Shown here: positions 7,531-12,977 of the stretch, one piece after another
Layout: every line of letters begins with the position of its first letter
Numbering within the stretch: the first letter of the stretch is position 1
NCBI GenBank assembly: GCA_035288785.1
Contig: DATDZF010000104.1
Span: 1 to 14,057, forward strand
Source: JACRGC01 sp035288785
Lineage (GTDB): Archaea; Micrarchaeota; Micrarchaeia; Norongarragalinales; SBBD01
Length of the DNA stretch: 14,057 nucleotides
Reading direction: 5' to 3'
The notes under the pieces: model-generated
The model's input: the letters and a program-made list of their open reading frames with translations, nothing else
The model's database searches: none
Told to the model about the DNA's origin: nothing
Position numbers and translations under genes: made by a program

Positions 7531-8145
7531 TCAGACCGGAAGCTTCATGCCTCCGCCAAGCAAGGCCAGATAGGGGCCAAAGATGGCAGCCAGGAGCACG
7601 AACACCACCAGGAAGAGCACAACTCCGGGGATAAGCCAGGTCAGTACCGCCATGAGGATGCTGAACTCATGTAGCGTCTTTAGCATGATTGTCAGCAGGT
7701 AGAGGGAATAAAGGCCCAGAAGGAGCCCAAGAATCCCGCCAACCACCGGCACTACGCCAAGAATGGCCGTTATGATGGCAATTGGAGCATAATATATCGA
7801 GGTGAGGTAATACTGCGCGCCAAAGCCGCCCTTGCCGCCAAGGATCATGGCCATGACATACAGGATCCCAACCGCGATGAACATCAAGATAACGCCGACA
7901 ATTGCGCCCATTATCGGGTTTATTATGATGCTCTCTGGCCCGGGTTTGGGAACCGCGAAATCGTATCCTTCAATTGCAACTGTTGGCGTAGGCATAAGGA
8001 ACGCAACGATCGCAGAAATCAGCGCACTGACAGCGAAAGCGATTGCAAAATTGACAGCGCCTTCGCTTATGCCGCCTTTCCCCTTCTGAGCTGCGAACGT
8101 TTCCGCCGGCTTCGTTAAAGCATTCATCCAGACATTGAAATCCAT
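7531..8145 (-). CDS. YIP1-family integral membrane protein (short form)
   Basis: The protein has 204 residues, mostly hydrophobic, with about five membrane segments (roughly residues 33-52, 75-101, 115-137, 139-160 and 165-190). It opens with a short amphipathic segment, VWMNALTKPAETFAAQKG, of the kind seen in prokaryotic YIP1-domain proteins, and this matches the opening of its larger paralog at 8350-9339 (W-x5-P-x-ETxAA-x-K). The second shared landmark is the Q-Y/F-YL-x-S segment before a Pro-rich helix ending in VPxVG. YIP1 proteins act in vesicle trafficking in eukaryotes, but their archaeal role is unknown. ATG 8145 is supported by a GGTGA ribosome site a few bases upstream. It has its own TATA box, so it can be expressed apart from the paralog 204 bp upstream. 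Confidence 0.78.
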   Translation of the reverse strand: MDFNVWMNALTKPAETFAAQKGKGGISEGAVNFAIAFAVSALISAIVAFLMPTPTVAIEGYDFAVPKPGPESIIINPIMGAIVGVILMFIAVGILYVMAMILGGKGGFGAQYYLTSIYYAPIAIITAILGVVPVVGGILGLLLGLYSLYLLTIMLKTLHEFSILMAVLTWLIPGVVLFLVVFVLLAAIFGPYLALLGGGMKLPV

Positions 8146-8149
8146 TTCA

Positions 8150-8196
8150 TCACCCTCAAATTTAGTTATGGGTTCACGTATCGGCGATATTAAAGC
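8150..8196 (-). promoter_or_regulatory. promoter and ribosome site of the short YIP1-like gene
   Basis: On the minus strand a TATA-like GCTTTAATATC lies at 8186-8196, about 40 nt before the start codon. A GGTGA Shine-Dalgarno (8150-8154) sits just ahead of ATG 8145. A small inverted repeat TCGTC-AGGA-GACGA (8206-8219) lies directly upstream of the TATA box. Confidence 0.6.
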
Positions 8197-8234
8197 TTAA
8201 CTAAATCGTCAGGAGACGAAATTGATAAATCAGC

Positions 8235-8280
8235 ATAGGGGGCAAACCCTAAGGAAAACTAATTGTATTCTCGGATATCC
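8235..8280 (+). repeat. two-part intergenic repeat element, copy 1
   Basis: ATAGGGGGCAAACCC (8235-8249), a 21-nt spacer, then TCGGATATCC (8271-8280). The same two blocks, with one mismatch and a 22-nt spacer, occur at 12813-12859. The first block can fold as a GGG/CCC hairpin and the second lies in a perfect 10-bp palindrome, CGGATATCCG (8272-8281). Function unknown. Confidence 0.6.
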
Positions 8281-8284
8281 GCCC

Positions 8285-8316
8285 AAAAAAGTTAAGCCAT
8301 CCGGTTCCCTATTAAC
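8285..8316 (-). terminator. probable terminator of the long YIP1-like gene
   Basis: On the minus strand, downstream of the stop at 8350, an inverted repeat GTTAA-N16-TTAAC (8291-8316) is followed directly by six T residues (complement of 8285-8290). The stem is short, so the call rests mainly on the T-run and position. Confidence 0.4.
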
Positions 8317-8349
8317 CGCCAGGATCGATCGAATTCTGCCCCATGGTTT

Positions 8350-9339
8350 TCAACTAACTGTTCCCCGGACAAACCCACCAGTATCAGTTTTTTGTAGGCC
8401 TGTTTGGCTGTCCGCATAGGTAACGGTTACTCGCCAATCATAGGCTGTTCCCGAATAGGCGGCAGCCGGCCCGCATTCTATGTAGATGCGGCCGTTGGGT
8501 GCAATCACAGTTGTGCTAGCCCCAAGGGCACTATCTATTGAACATTGCTTTGGGGCGTATCCGCCGCCAAGTGAAACGGACTGCACCTCCATTTGCCTGC
8601 CCAATGCATTCCCCAGGATGATGACTGTTGAGGAAACCGAAACCGTCTGGTCAACGCAGGTAAATACTCCAAAACCGCCGCATTCGCTGCCTCCCCGGAA
8701 TTTGGAAGGATTGAAGACTCCGGTATACCACAGGACAGAAGCGGGAATGACCAGGAGAAACAAAAGCGCAACAACAAGGACGGCCGGAAGCAGCACGATC
8801 GCAAGGCCGCGGCCGGTACTGACCTGATGCGCCTCCGCAACCGCGAGCACCTGATAGTAGAGGGCAGCGAGCCCGAGGATAAGGATCAATGGCATCAGGA
8901 CAAGGAAACCTACGATGGGAACGAGGATGAAAACATATGATGCTGCAATAATCAATTGGAACGGCGATTGCACCAACGAATGAAGGTAGAATTGCTCGGC
9001 AAACGTGCCCTTGCCCGACAGCAGCTTTGCGCTAAGGTATATTATGCCATTGTTGATGAATGCGGAAAATATCGTTATGATTGGGACCAAGACCAATCCC
9101 ATTATCGCATACATGAGGCCCATGGCTATCCCGATTTCGTTGCCGGAAAACAAGGTGCCAAAAGACCTGCTGATCCCTATTGAAACAAGCCATATCGCAA
9201 CCCCCATCAATAAGCCCACAATTGCGCCTGCAAGAGCAAGGTGCGCAATGCCCTGGGAGATGGAAGAAGAGGATTTTTCTGCGGCAAGGGTTTCTTTTGG
9301 GTTCCTAATGACCGCGATCCATTTCTCAATGATGTTCAT
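8350..9339 (-). CDS. YIP1-family membrane protein with extracytoplasmic beta-rich domain
   Basis: The protein has 329 residues in two parts. Residues 1-205 are a YIP1-like membrane domain with the opening W-x5-NPKETLAAEK and about five hydrophobic helices (near 31-54, 70-103, 128-150, 150-168 and 180-204). Residues 206-329 form a soluble tail rich in Val, Thr, Ser and Gly that looks like a beta-sandwich, with four Cys (220, 228, 266, 289) that could form disulfides outside the cell. Similar tails occur on pilin-like and other surface proteins of DPANN archaea, a comparison from memory. The shorter neighbour at 7531-8145 is a paralog without the tail. ATG 9339 is preceded by AAGGTGATC, an excellent ribosome site, and a TATA box. 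A role at the cell surface or in envelope organisation is inferred only from topology. Confidence 0.75.
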   Translation of the reverse strand: MNIIEKWIAVIRNPKETLAAEKSSSSISQGIAHLALAGAIVGLLMGVAIWLVSIGISRSFGTLFSGNEIGIAMGLMYAIMGLVLVPIITIFSAFINNGIIYLSAKLLSGKGTFAEQFYLHSLVQSPFQLIIAASYVFILVPIVGFLVLMPLILILGLAALYYQVLAVAEAHQVSTGRGLAIVLLPAVLVVALLFLLVIPASVLWYTGVFNPSKFRGGSECGGFGVFTCVDQTVSVSSTVIILGNALGRQMEVQSVSLGGGYAPKQCSIDSALGASTTVIAPNGRIYIECGPAAAYSGTAYDWRVTVTYADSQTGLQKTDTGGFVRGTVS

Positions 9340-9341
9340 CC

Positions 9342-9388
9342 GATCACCTTAAACAATTATTTAAATGAACCGGCAGCTCTATATAAAC
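9342..9388 (-). promoter_or_regulatory. promoter and ribosome site of the long YIP1-like gene
   Basis: On the minus strand GTTTATATAG (9379-9388) is a clear archaeal TATA box about 40 nt before ATG 9339. A strong AGGTGATC Shine-Dalgarno lies at 9342-9349. The gene therefore need not depend on readthrough from the methylthiotransferase 66 bp upstream. Confidence 0.7.
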
Positions 9389-9405
9389 AGTTGCCCGGGT
9401 TTGGA

Positions 9406-10734
9406 TCATTCGGCAATCAGGGACGTAATCGATGCCGCGGCAATTTTGCCTTCAACAAAGCTCCCAATATCCGCGCCATCGCCCTTTAGCAGCACCGCCT
9501 TGTAGTTGATATTGCGGCCCTGGTAGAAGCCATTTTTTACCTTCTCAGTAACGAGAATGTCGGGATATTCGGCACCTACATATTGTTGATTCTGTTCCAA
9601 TGCAATTTCCTTCACCACCTTATTCATGATTTCCGCCCTTTCCTTGAGGATGCTGCTGTGGAACTGGCGCATCTTTGCCGCCCTTGTGCCTTTCCTTTTC
9701 GAGTATTTCGCGAAATTGACGACATCGAACTGGAGCCGCCGGCAGATTTCGAGGCTCATTTGAAATTCTTCCTCGGTTTCACCAGGAAAACCGACGATCA
9801 TGTCGGTTTCCAGGGTAAGATTAGGGATTTTGGAACGGAATTCCCTTGCAACCGAAATGGCTTCCTCTACGGAATACCCCCTCAACATTTCCTTCAACAC
9901 GCGATTTGACCCGGATTGGAATGGAAGGTGCAGGAACTTGTACACTTTTGGCAACTTGAATGCGGAAATCCAGTCATCCAGGTTTTTCAGGAAGTGCTGG
10001 GGATTTGCCATACCAACCCTAATCCGGAAGCGGCCATCCAAATCATTGAGCTGGCGCATAAGCGAGGGCATGTCTGTTTGCAAATCATATCCGTAGCAGC
10101 CATTATCTTGGGAAGCGAGCTGTATTTCCTTGGCATGGTTCTTGATTGCCATCCTTGCCTCGTTCAATATCAGTGATGGGGGCTTGCTCTTGAATCCGCC
10201 CCTTGCAATCTTCGTTGCGCAAAAGGTGCAATTGCTTAAACAGCCGGAGGAGGTTTGTATCCTTGCAATGCAGGATCCGTACAATTTCTGCAGGGGGAAT
10301 TTCAGTGAGAAATCGGCCTTCAGCTCGATGTGATTGTGGACGCCATTAGGATTGGTGTCGCTATCAGATATGGCCCGAATATCCGAGGAATATCCATTAA
10401 TTGAATTTTCCAGAAGGAGGGGTATTCTCGTAACAGAATTAGGGCCCAAATAACCAGCCGCATTTGGTATTGCCCTTTTTACCGCCTGCAAATTGACCGG
10501 CGGAAGGCAGCCGGCAACTATTACCTTCTTCCCCATTTTTTGGATCTTTTGCAGGTAAAAAAGGGTTTTATTTTCCGTGGTTTCCTTGACGGCGCAGGTG
10601 TTCACGATGATGGCATCCGCTTCGGATTCCGTGCCTACGAAGGCATAGCCCTTATCCGTAAGAAGCCCTTCGATCAGGTCCGAATCCGACCTGTTGAGGG
10701 TGCAGCCGTAGGTCTTGAGGAAAATTTTTTGCAT
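9406..10734 (-). CDS. tRNA N6-threonylcarbamoyladenosine (t6A37) methylthiotransferase, CDKAL1/e-MtaB type
   Basis: The protein has 442 residues, the usual family length. The N-terminal MTTase domain has the three cluster-binding cysteines in their usual contexts: YGC (Cys11), NTC (Cys47) and AGC (Cys76). The radical-SAM core has the Cys165-x3-Cys169-x2-Cys172 motif (SSGCLSNCTFCATKIARGG), binding the second 4Fe-4S cluster and S-adenosylmethionine. The last ~65 residues fit a TRAM RNA-binding domain. The enzyme converts t6A at position 37 of ANN-decoding tRNAs to ms2t6A. The motif contexts (KTYGCTLNRSDS, GCLPP) match the archaeal/eukaryotic branch rather than bacterial MiaB. ATG 10734 gives the standard MQKIFLKTYGC start, and a TATA-like element lies about 30 nt upstream, implying a short leader. 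All catalytic cysteines are present and the gene looks intact. Confidence 0.95.
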   Translation of the reverse strand: MQKIFLKTYGCTLNRSDSDLIEGLLTDKGYAFVGTESEADAIIVNTCAVKETTENKTLFYLQKIQKMGKKVIVAGCLPPVNLQAVKRAIPNAAGYLGPNSVTRIPLLLENSINGYSSDIRAISDSDTNPNGVHNHIELKADFSLKFPLQKLYGSCIARIQTSSGCLSNCTFCATKIARGGFKSKPPSLILNEARMAIKNHAKEIQLASQDNGCYGYDLQTDMPSLMRQLNDLDGRFRIRVGMANPQHFLKNLDDWISAFKLPKVYKFLHLPFQSGSNRVLKEMLRGYSVEEAISVAREFRSKIPNLTLETDMIVGFPGETEEEFQMSLEICRRLQFDVVNFAKYSKRKGTRAAKMRQFHSSILKERAEIMNKVVKEIALEQNQQYVGAEYPDILVTEKVKNGFYQGRNINYKAVLLKGDGADIGSFVEGKIAAASITSLIAE

Positions 10735-10762
10735 TTCAACCCCTAGCTTTGGGAAGCAAAAA

Positions 10763-10773
10763 GTTATTATAAG
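10763..10773 (-). promoter_or_regulatory. TATA box of the methylthiotransferase gene
   Basis: CTTATAATAAC on the minus strand, about 29-39 nt upstream of ATG 10734, fits an archaeal TATA box with a leader of only a few nucleotides. Confidence 0.6.
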
Positions 10774-10841
10774 ATTGGAGCCAAAATAAAGGAGCGCAAA
10801 TCCGTATTCTATTGGAAATTTGGGCTTAGGGGAACGGTTTC

Positions 10842-11492
10842 ATGTTCGAATTCCTGCCATTGGCATTATTCCTGGGGATAAAGCACAGCTTCGATGCGGA
10901 CCATCTGGTTGCGGTATCCAATGTGCTTACCCGCGCAAGGAGCATTAAGGCCTCGCTGAAGCTGGGCATGAGCTGGGCAATCGGGCATATGTTCACCGCA
11001 ACTATCATCACAATCCTGCTCTTCAGCTTCAAGGATTCCATCCTGCCCCTTATCTTGGAAAGATTTGAAACTATCGTCGCATTCATGCTGATTGCCCTTG
11101 GGCTTTGGAGCCTTTGGAGCGCACGGGTTTTCCATAGGCACAGGCATGCGCATGAGGGGAAAAGGCACGAGCACATCCACCTCCACCTGAAAACCGCAAA
11201 ATCCGACCACTCCCACAGGCACATATTCGGGATCGGCATAATCCACGGGCTTGCCAGCAACGACGAACTTTTGATTTTGCTGACGGCATCCCTTGGCGCC
11301 AGCAGCCTTTTGGAAATGGTAACGGGAGTTGCCGTATTCTCCCTGGGGGTTGTCATTGGAATGGCGGTTTTCTCCCTCATTTTCACCCTGCCATTCCTGA
11401 AAATCAGGGGGGAGGCACTTAGGCGCGCGGTGATCGGCGGCATCGGCGGGGTCAGCATCATTTACGGGGGGATGCTGCTTTTTGGGATATAG
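10842..11492 (+). CDS. NicO/UreH-family nickel-cobalt type transporter
   Basis: The protein has 216 residues and about six membrane helices. The first helix holds the NiCoT/NicO signature H-x4-D-H (GIKHSFDADH, His15, Asp20, His21), the metal-binding motif of this family. A second family motif, GIIHGLASNDE, lies after a histidine-rich loop (residues 98-127, 11 His in 30 residues) that probably gathers or senses metal. The length fits the short NicO/UreH members rather than the eight-helix NiCoT permeases, so import of Ni or Co is likely but direction and metal are not certain. ATG 10842 directly precedes the first helix; no strong Shine-Dalgarno is seen, only AGGGGAA. It is transcribed divergently from the methylthiotransferase and convergently with the NikR-like gene, which suggests metal-responsive control. 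Confidence 0.85.
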   Translation: MFEFLPLALFLGIKHSFDADHLVAVSNVLTRARSIKASLKLGMSWAIGHMFTATIITILLFSFKDSILPLILERFETIVAFMLIALGLWSLWSARVFHRHRHAHEGKRHEHIHLHLKTAKSDHSHRHIFGIGIIHGLASNDELLILLTASLGASSLLEMVTGVAVFSLGVVIGMAVFSLIFTLPFLKIRGEALRRAVIGGIGGVSIIYGGMLLFGI

Positions 11493-11540
11493 GCGAATAA
11501 AGCCGTGGCGCCCCACAAGGCAGGCCCTGCAATCCCTTGC

Positions 11541-11942
11541 TCATAAAACGAAAATCTTGACATTCCTGACCTTCGGGTTTCCCCGGAAGGCCGCATACAT
11601 TTTGCGCACCTCCGATGCCTCGCCTTCGATGAAGAACAGCTCAAAGCAGCCGCTCTCGAGCGTATTATGGATCTGCGTCTTAATGAGGTGCTCATATCCC
11701 TTATGGAGGCTCGAAACCCGGGCATCCGCAAGAGGGGAATGGGAAACCGTCAGAATTGCCCCGATGATGCCCTTGTAGCCCTCAAGCGCCTTCCTTTCAG
11801 AGGAAAGGCAATCAAGCGCCATGCGAAGCAGCTTCGATCGGCTGGCAATCCCAAGCTCCTTTTGGAGTGATTCAAGCTGCCAGGCATCCTCCCTTCCCAG
11901 GGAAAAGCTCAGAATTTCCAGGTCCTTTCGCACCATCGCCAC
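11541..11942 (-). CDS. NikR-like ribbon-helix-helix metalloregulator with altered metal site
   Basis: The protein has 133 residues from GTG 11942, or 131 from the ATG at 11936. Residues ~7-50 form a ribbon-helix-helix DNA-binding domain (LEILSFSLGREDAWQLE, then a GIASRSKLLRMAL helix). Residues ~57-133 match the NikR ACT-like regulatory domain in length and in the C-F-E-L-x4-GE strand. NikR binds Ni through His-x10-His-x1-His-x5-Cys. By spacing, the outer ligands are kept (His80 and Cys99), but the two middle positions are Ile91 and Asn93, with a His at 92 between them. It may therefore sense another metal or bind Ni differently; an alignment shift is also possible. It lies between two metal transporters, so regulation of metal uptake is the likely role. 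AAGGTGG before the ATG is unusually close to it, leaving the start ambiguous. Confidence 0.75.
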   Translation of the reverse strand: MAMVRKDLEILSFSLGREDAWQLESLQKELGIASRSKLLRMALDCLSSERKALEGYKGIIGAILTVSHSPLADARVSSLHKGYEHLIKTQIHNTLESGCFELFFIEGEASEVRKMYAAFRGNPKVRNVKIFVL

Positions 11943-11949
11943 CTTGGTT

Positions 11950-12010
11950 TTTAATAAAAAATGCCGCCTAACTCCGAATAATTAATAACAAATGCATAAA
12001 AGTTTATTAA
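11950..12010. promoter_or_regulatory. divergent promoter region with inverted repeat (regulator / ZIP gene)
   Basis: The 92-bp gap between the NikR-like gene and the ZIP gene is very AT-rich. TATA-like sequences point left (TTTATTAAA, complement of 11950-11958, or the AT-rich stretch near 11977-11988) and right (GCATAAAAGT 11994-12003, or TTTATTA 12003-12009). An inverted repeat TTAATAA (11982-11988) N15 TTATTAA (12004-12010), centred near the palindrome ATGCAT, spans this region and recalls the spaced half-sites of NikR operators. It is a candidate operator, with chance likely enough in such AT-rich DNA to keep confidence moderate. Confidence 0.45.
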
Positions 12011-12034
12011 CTCTGATGTTCCATATAGGGAGCT

Positions 12035-12793
12035 ATGGTTTTGGAGCTCATCATCATTTCCACGGTAATCGTGAGCCTTGCCTCGCTTGCGGGAATCATG
12101 CTTATGAATGTAAGCGAGTCCCGCGCCAAGCAGATCCTGTTCCTCCTCGTAAGCTTCTCGGCTGGCACCCTCCTTGGCACGGCATTCCTGGACCTGCTCC
12201 CTGAGGCGCTTGAGGGCGCAGATGCGCATACGGCATTTATAGCCGCACTAGCGGGCATCATGATTTTCTTCATGCTGGAAAAGGTGATCCACTGGCACCA
12301 CCATCACGACCCCCACAGGAAGCATGGGATCCAAAGGCCAAAACCGCTTGGCTACCTGAACTTGGTCGGCGATGGGCTACACAACTTTTTCGATGGGACA
12401 GCTATTGCGGCAAGCTTCATGGCAGGGACACCAGTTGGGCTTGCAACAACTCTTGCAGTGCTCCTGCACGAAATCCCCCAGGAGATTGGGGACTACAGCC
12501 TGCTCATTTATTCTGGATTCAGCAAGGGAAGGGCCCTTTTATTCAACCTTATTTCGGCGATATTTGCGGTCATCGGCGGGATCCTGTTCTTCTATTTTTC
12601 CTCGCTCTTCGAGGGCATAGTGCCAATCGCGCTAGGCTTTACGGCAGGCATGTTCATCTATATTGCCAGCACGGATTTGGTCCCAGAGCTGCACAAGGAA
12701 ACTGACCCTGCAAAATCGCTCATGCAGCTTAGCCTCATTTGCCTTGGGATAAGCGCCATTTGGATAGTTGCAACCTTCCTTGAAGGGCATTAG
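12035..12793 (+). CDS. ZIP-family divalent metal transporter
   Basis: The protein has 252 residues with about eight membrane helices, normal for prokaryotic ZIP proteins. The two metal-site helices are clear: GDGLHNFFDGTAIA (His116, Asn117, Asp120) and LLHEIPQEIGD (His145, Glu146, Glu150). These form the binuclear transport site in characterised ZIPs such as BbZIP. Between helices 3 and 4 lies the typical histidine-rich cytoplasmic loop (HWHHHHDPHRKH, about residues 86-97). The protein moves Zn, Fe, Mn or similar divalent ions across the membrane, usually into the cytoplasm; the exact metal is not readable. ATG 12035 begins right before the first helix and lies about 25-35 nt after a TATA-like element, so the transcript may have almost no leader. 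It is divergent from the NikR-like regulator, which probably controls it. Confidence 0.92.
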   Translation: MVLELIIISTVIVSLASLAGIMLMNVSESRAKQILFLLVSFSAGTLLGTAFLDLLPEALEGADAHTAFIAALAGIMIFFMLEKVIHWHHHHDPHRKHGIQRPKPLGYLNLVGDGLHNFFDGTAIAASFMAGTPVGLATTLAVLLHEIPQEIGDYSLLIYSGFSKGRALLFNLISAIFAVIGGILFFYFSSLFEGIVPIALGFTAGMFIYIASTDLVPELHKETDPAKSLMQLSLICLGISAIWIVATFLEGH

Positions 12794-12812
12794 CATAAGG
12801 GAATCCGTTCGA

Positions 12813-12859
12813 ATAGGGGACAAACCCGGGATGCACATTACAAATGAGTTCGGATATCC
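12813..12859 (+). repeat. two-part intergenic repeat element, copy 2
   Basis: ATAGGGGACAAACCC (12813-12827), a 22-nt spacer, then TCGGATATCC (12850-12859). It matches copy 1 at 8235-8280 in 14 of 15 and 10 of 10 bases. A second small inverted repeat GCATC-GCGT-GATGC follows about 10 bases later. The rest of this 184-bp gap holds the downstream promoter and nothing else I recognise. Confidence 0.6.
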
Positions 12860-12902
12860 CGCATATCTGCATCGCGTGATGCCCAATAATCAGTGAACCG
12901 CA

Positions 12903-12970
12903 TCCTTAAATACGACCTAGGAGTAGCCCTTTATGGGAAGATGAGGGAGGAGAAGTAAGGGCTGGAGGGT
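12903..12970 (+). promoter_or_regulatory. promoter, leader and ribosome site of the coiled-coil gene
   Basis: TCCTTAAATACG (TATA-like, about 12903-12914) is followed by a ~45-nt leader and a strong GGAGGGT Shine-Dalgarno (12964-12970), 7 nt before ATG 12978. The leader contains two tiny start-to-stop frames (ATG 12933, 4 codons with stop; ATG 12941, 6 codons with stop); they may be fortuitous. Confidence 0.6.
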
Positions 12971-12977
12971 TACATCT

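Noticed and set aside
8222..8419. Small plus-strand gene of 65 residues
   Set aside because: It has no ribosome site, overlaps the 3' end of the long YIP1-like gene in antisense, and has no family resemblance.
10866..11516. Minus-strand frames opposite the NicO gene (also 10826-11461)
   Set aside because: The plus-strand frame has a clear family motif and membrane helices; the opposite frames are low-quality translations of the same region.
12860..12900. C/D box small RNA suggested by GTGATGC after the repeat element
   Set aside because: Only one box C-like word is present, without matching D, C' and D' boxes at usual distances.
12933..12958. Regulatory upstream mini-frames in the coiled-coil gene leader
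   Set aside because: Both are only 4-6 codons, show no stalling motif and may be chance; mentioned under the promoter entry but not claimed as genes.
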